A stretch of DNA of 10,098 nt, taken from an uncultured Sphingomonas sp. (lineage in GTDB: Bacteria > Pseudomonadota > Alphaproteobacteria > Sphingomonadales > Sphingomonadaceae). Each line of letters begins with the position of its first letter. Position 1 is the first letter of the stretch. Made by a program: the position numbers and the translations under genes. Shown in pieces: positions 1-5,798 of the stretch. The notes under the pieces were generated by a model, which was not told where the DNA came from, made no database searches, and saw only the letters and a program-made list of their open reading frames with translations. Location of the stretch: the NCBI GenBank assembly GCA_902806295.1, contig CADCWB010000107.1, positions 1-10,098 on the forward strand. The letters run 5' to 3'.

Positions 1-31
1 CGCTCTGGCGGTCGTGGTCAGCTCCGACTAA
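1..31 (+). CDS. Possible 3' end of an upstream gene
   Basis: One forward frame is open from the window edge to a TAA at 29-31, giving the residues ALAVVVSSD. It stops 3 nt before the start of the TonB-family gene, a spacing common for genes in one operon. Nine residues are too few to identify a product, and a neighbouring frame is also open to a stop at 33-35, so this is only a plausible gene tail. Confidence 0.25.
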   Translation, partial: ALAVVVSSD

Positions 32-34
32 TTA

Positions 35-847
35 ATGCGCATGCCGGTGGAATCTCTGCGCGATGCTCGGGATCGTGGGCGAGCGGCGGCCATCGTGGTG
101 ACCATTCACCTCGGGCTGGGCTACGCGCTGGTCAGCGGCTTGGGCGTTGGCCTCGACAGTGCGCCGGAGGAACGGACCGCCTTGCCGCTCATCCTCGTGG
201 AGCCGGAGCCGCCGGAGCCTTCGATCCCAATGATCCCCGAGAAAGTTCGCCGGGCCACTAAGCGACCGAAGGACCCGGAAGGCGCTGCGGCCTTACCAGC
301 CCTCAAGAACACACCCACGCCCGTCGTTGCCCCCGACCCCATAATCTCGCTTCCGGCCGCAACGCCGCTGCCCGCTGCGCCGATTGCCGGACAAGGCACT
401 GCGCCGCTCGCGGGAGCTGCGCCGATTCCTGGGCCGGGCACCGGTCGCGGTGGGACCGGCGTGGGCCTCGGCGCAGGGCAGTTCGGCGATGGAACCGGCG
501 GCGGCGGCGGGGGTGGTGCAGCCAGCCCGCCCCGATATCTGCGCGGCAACATCGGCTGGCGCGATGTCCCGAGTTCACTCCTCGCACGCCGCCCCCGTGG
601 CACCGTTCTGTTCCGATTGCTAATTGATCGGCATGGCAAGCCGGTCAGCTGCGTCGTGACCGGTTCATCGGGCGATGGCGGATTGGACAGAAGCACCTGT
701 GCTGCAGCCGTTCGTCGGCTCCGCTATGCTCCGGCGCGAGACAGGTCTGGGCGTGCGGCCCAAGCCTGGACTGAGGGACGCAACGAGTGGATTCCAAATG
801 CACCACCGCCCGACCAATGGTACGAGGCAGACTTGATCAAGGACTGA
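35..847 (+). CDS. TonB-family energy-transducing protein
   Basis: TonB proteins pass proton-motive-force energy from the inner-membrane ExbB/ExbD complex across the periplasm to outer-membrane receptors. The 270-residue protein has the usual three parts. There is a short basic N-terminus and one membrane segment (about residues 17-38). A long Pro/Ala/Gly linker follows (about 55-165), holding acidic-proline PEPPEP, a basic KVRRATKRPK patch and a run of seven glycines at 155-161. The C-terminal domain (about 166-254) contains RGTVLFRLLIDRHGKPVSC and a later AAVRRLRYAPA, as in TonB C-terminal domains. Two cysteines (206, 222) bracket its central turn. No clear ribosome binding site precedes ATG 35; a second ATG at 41 would cost two residues. 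No exbB, exbD or receptor gene is visible, so the partner is unknown. It is convergent with argD, with 61 nt between and no clear terminator. Confidence 0.85.
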   Translation: MRMPVESLRDARDRGRAAAIVVTIHLGLGYALVSGLGVGLDSAPEERTALPLILVEPEPPEPSIPMIPEKVRRATKRPKDPEGAAALPALKNTPTPVVAPDPIISLPAATPLPAAPIAGQGTAPLAGAAPIPGPGTGRGGTGVGLGAGQFGDGTGGGGGGGAASPPRYLRGNIGWRDVPSSLLARRPRGTVLFRLLIDRHGKPVSCVVTGSSGDGGLDRSTCAAAVRRLRYAPARDRSGRAAQAWTEGRNEWIPNAPPPDQWYEADLIKD

Positions 848-908
848 CCTCCGCTCGCTGATTTATCGCATCAGGTGCAGAAGCTCCCGCTGACCGCAGC
901 TGGACTCC

Positions 909-2099
909 TCATGCCGCGACTGCCGGTACCTCATACTCCGCCGCGGCGGCGCTTAGGCCGTCAACGAACTCGCGGATGTGGGCCTCTTCGATGATCAGCG
1001 GCGGCAGGACGCGCACGACGTTGTCGCCGGCCGCGACGCTCAGGATCCCGCGGGTACGCAGATAGGCGACGAAGGCCCGGCTGTCCGTCTTCATCTTGAT
1101 GCCCAGCATAAGGCCCAGCCCGCGCACGTGATCGAACAGATGGTCGTGGTTAGGCATCATCTGCTCCAGCGCATTGCGAAGCCGCTGGCCGGTCTCGCGC
1201 ACATTGGCCAGAAACTCCGGCGTGGCGACCACGTCCAGCACTGCCTCCCCGGCCGCCATCGCCAGCGGGTTGCCGCCATAGGTCGAGCCATGGGTACCGA
1301 TCACCATCCCGCTGGCCGCATGCTCCGTCGCGAGGCAGCAGCCTAGCGGGAATCCGCCGCCAATGCCCTTGGCCGAGGCGAGAATATCGGGCGTAATACC
1401 ATATTGTTCGTAGGCGTAGAGCGTGCCGGTGCGGGCGACGCCGCACTGAACCTCGTCCAGCACCAGCATCAGGTCCTGCTCGTCGCAGATGGCGCGCAGG
1501 CCGGCCATGAACTCCTGGCTGGCGGGGCGGATGCCGCCCTCGCCCTGGATCGGCTCGACCAGGAAGCCGGCCGTATTCGGACCGACCGCCGCCCGCGCTT
1601 GCTCCAAATTGTCGAACTCGACGACCGTGAAGCCTTCGAGCAGCGGCGCGAAGCCGTCGCGCAGCTTGACCTGGTCGGTCGCGCTGATGGTCCCCATCGT
1701 CCGCCCATGGAAGGCGTTTGAGAAGGTGATCAGCTCGTTTTTGTGCGGGTTGTCCTTGGCATGATGGTAGCGCCGCGCCGTCTTGATCGCGCACTCCACC
1801 GCTTCCGCGCCCGAGTTGGTGAAGAACACCGTGTCGGCGAAGGTCAACTCCGTCAGCCGCTTGGCAAGGCGCTCGCCTTGGGGAGAGCCGTACAGGTTCG
1901 ACACATGCATCAGCGTCTCGGCCTGCTTCTGGATCGCGCCGATCAGGTGCGGGTGGCTGTGCCCGAGCAGGTTCACCGCGATGCCGCTGGCAAAGTCGAG
2001 ATAACGCTCGCCGTGCTCGCCGATCAGGTACGCGCCCTCACCCTTGACCGGCCGCACATCGGAGCGCGGGTAAACGGGCATGAGTGGCGTGATCGCCAT
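909..2099 (-). CDS. argD: Acetylornithine aminotransferase (class III PLP aminotransferase)
   Basis: This cytoplasmic enzyme transfers an amino group from glutamate to N-acetylglutamate semialdehyde to make N-acetylornithine in arginine synthesis; many homologues also act in lysine synthesis. The 396-residue length is normal for ArgD. Visible class III aminotransferase features are NSGAEA (95-100), FHGRT (130-134), the cofactor-ring aspartate in LDEVQCGVARTG (Asp215), the Schiff-base lysine in SAKGIGGGFPLG (Lys244), and GSTYGGNPLA (271-280). A GGGG Shine-Dalgarno lies just upstream of the ATG, and a promoter is visible at 2157-2185. The gene seems to be its own unit: its 3' side faces the convergent TonB-family gene, so argF, a frequent downstream neighbour in alphaproteobacteria, is not adjacent. 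A related ornithine or succinylornithine aminotransferase is possible, but the start and motifs fit ArgD best. Confidence 0.93.
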   Translation of the reverse strand: MAITPLMPVYPRSDVRPVKGEGAYLIGEHGERYLDFASGIAVNLLGHSHPHLIGAIQKQAETLMHVSNLYGSPQGERLAKRLTELTFADTVFFTNSGAEAVECAIKTARRYHHAKDNPHKNELITFSNAFHGRTMGTISATDQVKLRDGFAPLLEGFTVVEFDNLEQARAAVGPNTAGFLVEPIQGEGGIRPASQEFMAGLRAICDEQDLMLVLDEVQCGVARTGTLYAYEQYGITPDILASAKGIGGGFPLGCCLATEHAASGMVIGTHGSTYGGNPLAMAAGEAVLDVVATPEFLANVRETGQRLRNALEQMMPNHDHLFDHVRGLGLMLGIKMKTDSRAFVAYLRTRGILSVAAGDNVVRVLPPLIIEEAHIREFVDGLSAAAAEYEVPAVAA

Positions 2100-2156
2100 G
2101 AAGGGCCCCTATGACTGGGCGCAAGCGGGTCGCGCGGCCCCCGCCGCGCCGCTGGC

Positions 2157-2185
2157 GATATAGGAAAGCCGCCCTCAAAGGGCAA
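2157..2185 (-). promoter_or_regulatory. Putative sigma-70-type promoter of argD
   Basis: Reading leftward, a TTGCCC -35 box (2185-2180) and a TATATC -10 box (2162-2157) are separated by exactly 17 nt. Transcription would start near 2150, leaving a leader of about 50 nt before the argD ATG. A small inverted repeat (GCCC-TTTGA-GGGC) overlaps the -35 box and spacer; it could be an operator or chance. Each hexamer matches the consensus at four of six positions. Confidence 0.45.
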
Positions 2186-2229
2186 AAGGAAAAGGCGCGC
2201 CTCGCTCAGTGATTGGTGCGGCTGGCGGC

Positions 2230-2424
2230 TTAGCGGGGCCGGTGATCGATGATCTTTTCGCGGCGTTGACCCGCGGCTTCCGCTGCTGCATCGATCAAAC
2301 GACCGCCGGTTTCTAGGGCGGCTTCCGGCGTCAGCGCGACATTCACCGCATCGGGACCTTCGACCAGAACCTTGTCGTCAGCCGCTACGACCTTACTGGG
2401 TTGGCCATGAGTCTGCTTGGTCAT
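2230..2424 (-). CDS. Small hypothetical protein, 64 residues
   Basis: I do not recognise a named family. The protein reads MTKQTHGQPSKVVAADDKVL, then VEGPDAVNVALTPEAALETG, then a predicted helix (about 32-52) rich in Ala and Glu, and a basic end (HRPR). It has no signal peptide or membrane segment and is probably cytoplasmic. I chose ATG 2424 over the in-frame ATG at 2484, because the latter lies directly on the T-tract side of the terminator at 2486-2516 and would add an ill-fitting 20-residue stretch. No good Shine-Dalgarno precedes 2424 (AAGG directly abuts the ATG), so start and expression are uncertain. It lies between that terminator and the argD promoter, on the argD strand, and may be transcribed alone. 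Confidence 0.55.
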   Translation of the reverse strand: MTKQTHGQPSKVVAADDKVLVEGPDAVNVALTPEAALETGGRLIDAAAEAAGQRREKIIDHRPR

Positions 2425-2485
2425 CCTTGAGCAACTGCTGACCTGAACTCTGGTTCCTCGCGCCAGCACTCCGGCCGGATCCATG

Positions 2486-2516
2486 AAAAAGGGCGCCGAG
2501 GTTTCCCCCGGCGCCC
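2486..2516 (-). terminator. Rho-independent terminator of the secreted-protein gene
   Basis: On the minus strand an 8-bp stem GGGCGCCG/CGGCGCCC (arms 2516-2509 and 2498-2491) with a 10-nt loop is followed by five T residues (2490-2486). It lies 18 nt beyond the stop of the gene ending at 2534 and separates it from the small gene at 2230-2424. There is no T-tract on the plus strand, so it acts leftward. Confidence 0.85.
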
Positions 2517-2533
2517 TCGATTATTTGGACAAC

Positions 2534-3046
2534 TTAGCCGGGGTAACGGCCGCGGTCGTCCTCGTAGCGGTCATCCCGGCCATCGCGGTCGCGATCGTAC
2601 GGGTTGTTGTAGCCGTTGTACCCGTTGTCGTAGCCGCCATAGTTGTTCACGCGACCGTTGCCGTCGCGCCGCTCGTACGATAGCCGCTGTTCGAGCCGCG
2701 CGATCCGGACGTCGAGTTCACGGCGCTCACGATTGCCGACGCGTCCGTCGTAGCTGACCTGGCGGACCCGCTCACGCAGGTAACGCGCTTCCTGGCGCAG
2801 GGCGCGCGCCTCGCGCTCGCTGATCCGGTCGCGGCTGTCCATCCGCTCGATCGCGCGCTGCAGGCGATCCACCCGGACCTGATAAGCACGGACCAGGCCA
2901 TAGTTGTTCTGCCCGTAGCCATTGCCATAGCCCTGCCCGTAATAAGGCTGCTGACGGGCCGGAGCCGGATAATATTGGGCGGCGGCCGGCGCGGCCGCAG
3001 TCAGGGCACTTGTGGCGACGGCGGCGGCGATAAGAAACTTACGCAT
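2534..3046 (-). CDS. Secreted helical-hairpin protein with low-complexity, Asp-rich tail
   Basis: The 170-residue product begins with a signal peptide (MRKFLIAAAVATSALTAAAP, cleavage likely after AAAQ at 24), so it is periplasmic or exported. A Tyr/Gly/Asn/Gln-rich stretch follows (25-50). A charged helical region (about 52-127) contains two similar units, RISEREARALRQEARYLRERV and RVGNRERRELDVRIARLEQRL, suggesting an antiparallel helical hairpin or coiled coil. The tail (131-170) is Asn/Gly/Tyr-rich and ends in Asp/Arg repeats; residues 151-162 (DRDRDGRDDRYE) match the spacing of an EF-hand-type calcium loop. The start at 3046 is set by AAGGAGAG at good spacing and by the signal peptide; an ATG 30 nt upstream would spoil it. 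Its own terminator follows. Function unknown. Confidence 0.8.
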   Translation of the reverse strand: MRKFLIAAAVATSALTAAAPAAAQYYPAPARQQPYYGQGYGNGYGQNNYGLVRAYQVRVDRLQRAIERMDSRDRISEREARALRQEARYLRERVRQVSYDGRVGNRERRELDVRIARLEQRLSYERRDGNGRVNNYGGYDNGYNGYNNPYDRDRDGRDDRYEDDRGRYPG

Positions 3047-3105
3047 GATACACTCTCCTTTTGAGCGTTGATGCATGCTTCTACGCCGACTTGATTGTTT
3101 CGACC

Positions 3106-3168
3106 CTGAACAGGTCCGTTAGCTGCCGTTCAACTTTGTCAAAGGGTCAACTACTTGGACTTGTTCAG
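3106..3168. repeat. Imperfect inverted repeat, 12-nt arms
   Basis: CTGAACAGGTCC (3106-3117) and GGACTTGTTCAG (3157-3168) are reverse complements except at one central position, 39 nt apart. The right arm covers the stop codon of the permease gene; the left arm lies in the leader of the secreted-protein gene. There is no T-tract, so it is not a standard terminator. Between the arms, on the minus strand, is a TTGACA-like hexamer (CCCTTTGACAAAG) without a convincing -10 at normal spacing. It could be a paired operator site or an RNA stem ending the permease transcript. Confidence 0.4.
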
Positions 3169-4001
3169 TTCTTGATCTTCCACCCGGCCCTGAGCAGCAA
3201 GTAACAGGCCGCCCACAGCACCAGGTTCAGCACGGCTAGGCCGATCGCTCCGACCCAGATCGGCGAGTCGGCTTCGCTCAAGAAGCCGTACCGAAAGCCG
3301 CTGATTACGTAGAAGAACGGATTGGCGTGGCTGATTGCGCGGAAGGTCGGCGCCAGGCTCTCCACCGAATAGAAGGTGCCGCTCAGCAGTGACAGCGGCG
3401 CGACGACGAAGTTGGTGATCGCGGCGGCATGGTCGAACTTCTCCGCCCAGATGCTGGTCAGCAGGCCCAGGAAGCTCAGCATCAGCGATCCCATCAGCCC
3501 GAACCACACCGCCGCCAGGGGATGCTTCAGCCCGACATGCACGCCCGGCCACAGCGCCATCGCCAGCCACACCGCGAAGCCGACCAGAAAGGCCCGGGTC
3601 ACCGCCGCCGCGACCAGGCCGAAGATCAGCTCGCCCGTGGACAGCGGAGGCATCAGGTAATCGACGATGGTGCCCTGGATCTTGCCGACCAGCAGCGAGA
3701 AGCTCGAGTTGGCGAAGGCGTTCTGCACCATCGCCATCACAATCAAGCCCGGCGCGATGAAGTCTGCGAACGGCACCCCCAGCACCTGCCGCTTGACCCC
3801 GCCCAGCGCCACGGTGAAGATCACCAGGAACAGCAGCGTGGTGACCGCCGGCGCCCACACCGTCTGGGTCTGCACCTTGAAAAAACGCCGCACTTCTTTC
3901 ACATAGAGGGTCTTCAAGCCTCCAACGTTGATGCCTTGCAAGCGGGCCTGACCGGGTTCGCTGCGGACCCAGGCGGATGCGGTGGACGGCTGGTCATTCA
4001 C
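3165..4001 (-). CDS. ABC-2 type transporter permease
   Basis: This is the membrane subunit of an ABC exporter of the YadH/NodJ/DrrB type; substrate unknown. With the GTG start at 4001 it has 278 residues: a cytoplasmic N-terminus with the amphipathic LYVKEVRRFFKVQTQ segment (32-46), then about six hydrophobic stretches near 48-67, 80-98, 124-150, 163-184, 196-212 and 247-270. FADFIAPGLIVMAMVQNAF and NPFFYVISGFRYGFL (228-241) are typical of the ABC-2 family. Start choice: GTG 4001 gives MNDQPS and has an AGGCG about 8 nt upstream. The in-frame ATGs at 4052 and 4055 have no Shine-Dalgarno and would collide with the gcrA start codon, but cannot be excluded. No ATPase gene adjoins it, so the partner must be encoded elsewhere. 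No standard terminator follows; an inverted repeat overlaps the stop. Confidence 0.87.
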   Translation of the reverse strand: MNDQPSTASAWVRSEPGQARLQGINVGGLKTLYVKEVRRFFKVQTQTVWAPAVTTLLFLVIFTVALGGVKRQVLGVPFADFIAPGLIVMAMVQNAFANSSFSLLVGKIQGTIVDYLMPPLSTGELIFGLVAAAVTRAFLVGFAVWLAMALWPGVHVGLKHPLAAVWFGLMGSLMLSFLGLLTSIWAEKFDHAAAITNFVVAPLSLLSGTFYSVESLAPTFRAISHANPFFYVISGFRYGFLSEADSPIWVGAIGLAVLNLVLWAACYLLLRAGWKIKN

Positions 4002-4053
4002 AACGTCTGCGCCTATCGGCTGCCGCGGCGGAACTAAAGGGTTTTCAAACATC

Positions 4054-4782
4054 ATGTCGTGGACGGAAGAGCGGATTGAGCAGCTGAAGGCCCGCTGGGC
4101 CGAGGGCGCCACCGCCAGCGAGATTGCGACCGAACTGGGCGGCGTCAGCCGCAACGCGGTGATCGGCAAGGCGCACCGCCTGGGCCTGGAAGCGCGTCCC
4201 TCCCCCGTGAAGCCGGGTGAGGACAAATCACTGCCCGGCGCCGAGGCAGGCGAGGCGGTCAGCAAGCCCATCAAGCAAACCGCCAAGCTGATCGAGGAAG
4301 CGCCGCCGGCCGAGCCGGTCCGGGTCCGTGACAAGCCGGCGATCGCGGCCGTGCTGGAGGCGGCGGCCCCGATGCCCTCCGCGGCCGAGCCGTCATCGCC
4401 GCGCCCCCAGCCGCAGCAGTCGCGCGGCAACGGGCTCGACCCCAATGTGCAATATCGCTCGGTCGGACCAGGCGGGTTCATCCGCCAAGGTCCCGGCGAC
4501 ACGCAGGCGCCGATCCCGCCCGCTCCGCCGCGCCGCCTCGTCCCGGCCAAGCCCAGCCCGGAGGTGGCCGAGAAGACCAGCCTGCTCGAGCTCAACGACC
4601 GCATCTGCAAGTGGCCGATGGGGCATCCCGGCGAGCCTGATTTCCATTTCTGCGGTCAGCCAGCCAACCCCGGCTTCCCTTATTGCGTGGCGCACTGCGG
4701 CGTGGCCTACCAGGCGCAGCTCCCCCGCCGCGACCGCCGTCCTCCGCCGCCCCTGCCCTTCGGCGGCCCGCGGGTTCGCTAA
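4054..4782 (+). CDS. gcrA: GcrA-family cell-cycle regulator
   Basis: GcrA binds sigma-70 RNA polymerase and activates promoters carrying methylated GANTC sites, linking transcription to the cell cycle in alphaproteobacteria. The N-terminus (MSWTEERIEQLKARWAEG) and helix-turn-helix (ASEIATELGGVSRNAVIGKA, 21-40) match the family closely and fix the ATG at 4054. The C-terminal domain (about 177-220) has LLELNDRICKWPMG, FHFCGQP and FPYCVAHCGVAY, with Cys185, Cys200, Cys211, His214 and Cys215 clustered as in other members. The two domains are joined by a Pro/Ala-rich linker (about 46-176), and a basic, proline-rich tail follows. At 242 residues it is clearly longer than Caulobacter GcrA, which I recall as about 170. 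Only a distant AAAGGG (about 12 nt upstream) resembles a ribosome site. Its promoter must lie close to or inside the 5' part of the divergent permease gene. Confidence 0.93.
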   Translation: MSWTEERIEQLKARWAEGATASEIATELGGVSRNAVIGKAHRLGLEARPSPVKPGEDKSLPGAEAGEAVSKPIKQTAKLIEEAPPAEPVRVRDKPAIAAVLEAAAPMPSAAEPSSPRPQPQQSRGNGLDPNVQYRSVGPGGFIRQGPGDTQAPIPPAPPRRLVPAKPSPEVAEKTSLLELNDRICKWPMGHPGEPDFHFCGQPANPGFPYCVAHCGVAYQAQLPRRDRRPPPPLPFGGPRVR

Positions 4783-4829
4783 ACCCGCCGGGCGCGGCTG
4801 CCCGCCGTGTAAGCGCTGCGCTCACAACA

Positions 4830-4858
4830 ATGGCTCGGCTTGGTGGGGGCCGAGCCAT
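4830..4858 (+). terminator. Hairpin downstream of gcrA, likely terminator
   Basis: ATGGCTCGGC (4830-4839) and GCCGAGCCAT (4849-4858) form a perfect 10-bp stem with a 9-nt loop, 47 nt after the gcrA stop. No T-run follows on the plus strand, so it is not a textbook intrinsic terminator, but its position between convergent genes suggests transcript-end formation, possibly for both directions. Confidence 0.45.
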
Positions 4859-4864
4859 CATCTC

Positions 4865-4892
4865 GCCAGGCAGGCTGGGGTCGTTGCCTGGC
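4865..4892 (-). terminator. Hairpin directly after the original end of the PEP-CTERM gene
   Basis: GCCAGGCA (4865-4872) and TGCCTGGC (4885-4892) form an 8-bp stem with a 12-nt loop. It begins right next to the TAG (4893-4895) that ends the frame beyond the internal TGA of the neighbouring gene. No T-tract follows, so termination strength is uncertain. Its position supports 4893 as the ancestral gene end. Confidence 0.4.
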
Positions 4893-4976
4893 CTATGCGA
4901 TCGCGAGCGCCGGCCGGGGCTTGCGCCGAGCGTGCATGGCGACGCCCATGCCGCCAAAGCCCATCAGCATCATCGC
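4893..4976 (-). pseudogene. Cut-off PEP-CTERM anchor of the preceding gene
   Basis: The frame of the gene ending at 4977-4979 continues after its TGA for 27 codons to a TAG at 4893-4895. The residues are a hydrophobic AMMLMGFGGMGVAMHA followed by a basic RRKPRP and ALAIA. This is the transmembrane helix plus basic tail of a PEP-CTERM sorting signal. With the TGA read as Trp (TGG in relatives), the motif would be PEPGTWAMM, the PEPxxWA form found in sphingomonads. A single G-to-A change explains the break; no frameshift is needed. The segment has no good start of its own and is probably untranslated unless UGA is read through. Confidence 0.85.
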
Positions 4977-5390
4977 TCAAGTCCCCGGCTCGGGGACGGC
5001 CGCCACGCTGGTGGCGAAGATTTGCGCGTTGGAGGAGCCCTGCCCATTCGCCAGCCGGATCGTGTTGTCACGCACCGCACCCAGGACCGTGCTGGTGTTC
5101 AGGCCCGCGTAGGGCGGATTGTATCCGGCGGTGTTGTTCGTAGGCGAGCTGTCGGCAGTGGAAGAGGTTCCGTTCAACAGCAGGTTGATGATGGCCTGCT
5201 GGTCGGCGGTCGTGGCGCTGCCCGTTCCGCCCTGGAACAGGTTGCCGCCATAATAGCCCTGGCAAGCCATCGCGCCGCTGACATAGCCGGCCGAGCACGG
5301 GTCGACCACTGCGCCGAGCGCGGCGGTGACCGGTACTGCGGTGAGCGTCGCTCCAGCCAGAGCAACCGCGGTGAGAAGGATGTGCTTCAT
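4977..5390 (-). CDS. Secreted PEP-CTERM protein truncated at its sorting motif
   Basis: PEP-CTERM proteins are exported, then recognised by an exosortase at the C-terminal Pro-Glu-Pro motif, usually for extracellular polymer or surface functions. The 137-residue product has a signal peptide (MKHILLTAVALAGATLTAVP, cleavage near AALGA at 23-26). A Gly/Ser/Thr/Asn-rich body with two cysteines (32, 43) follows, and the protein ends VAAVPEPGT. The next codon is TGA, where the family has Trp; the membrane anchor follows in frame (see 4893-4976). The start at 5390 is supported by a GGGGA about 9 nt upstream and by the signal peptide. As read, the protein would be exported without an anchor. No exosortase or polysaccharide genes adjoin it. 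The body family is not recognised, and it is short for this class. A sequencing error at the TGA is a real alternative. Confidence 0.8.
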   Translation of the reverse strand: MKHILLTAVALAGATLTAVPVTAALGAVVDPCSAGYVSGAMACQGYYGGNLFQGGTGSATTADQQAIINLLLNGTSSTADSSPTNNTAGYNPPYAGLNTSTVLGAVRDNTIRLANGQGSSNAQIFATSVAAVPEPGT

Positions 5391-5798
5391 GATACTGTCC
5401 CCGCTTTGATGTGCGCCCCGCCGCCCACCGACTGGCCGTTCCGGTCCAATTTTATTCAGCGTATTTAACAGGACCACTTACTTGCCGAAAACCTGAGTTT
5501 TCGCTCGAACGAGCCTCGCCGTCCAACATCGGGAACGCAGTTCGACGTTGCCGACCCCAGCCCCTGGGCCGCGCGAACTTGCACACTAGGTTTGCAGTCG
5601 CTCCACGCTGCGAATGCCCCGTTTTCGCCGATGCCGCTCCTTCTCGCCGGCCGAACTCGACGGCTTTCTTCGTCGGCCCGCCCATACCGGCAACATGACC
5701 CTGGCGCGAGGCGTAGGACGGAGGGGGTGCGCGCAGTCTGCTCAATCGCTGCCGCGCCGAGCCATTGCCATCCTCACTCGGGCGAGCATACGTTGCTA
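5391..5798. other. 408-nt gap, no supported gene
   Basis: Several frames are open here, including a 137-codon minus-strand frame that runs into the kinase gene. None has a ribosome site, family motif or credible composition (mixed Arg/Pro/Ser typical of shadow frames in GC-rich DNA). The part next to the PEP-CTERM gene is the only AT-rich patch (about 5449-5475); on the minus strand it holds a TAAAAT -10-like box (5454-5449) about 60 nt from that gene's ATG, with no clear -35. The rest may be 3' untranslated sequence of the kinase gene or decayed DNA. Confidence 0.5.

Noticed and set aside
121..696. 191-codon open frame antisense to the TonB-family gene
   Set aside because: It is the complement of a GC-rich Pro/Gly coding region. 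The plus strand carries clear TonB domains, and the antisense product is low-complexity.
2425..2484. N-terminal extension of the small hypothetical protein to ATG 2484
   Set aside because: The ATG directly adjoins the T-tract of the upstream terminator, leaving no room for a promoter or leader, and the added residues look non-coding.
4056..4610. Extension of the permease frame antisense through gcrA to 4610
   Set aside because: The extra residues are Gly/Ser/Ala/Pro-rich shadow sequence of gcrA with no family similarity.
4977..4979. UGA decoded as Trp genome-wide, or as selenocysteine, in the PEP-CTERM gene
   Set aside because: The TonB-family, permease, kinase and parE genes all end in TGA at the expected family length, so the code is standard. 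The position is Trp, not Cys, in the motif, so selenocysteine makes no sense. A nonsense change or sequencing error is simpler.
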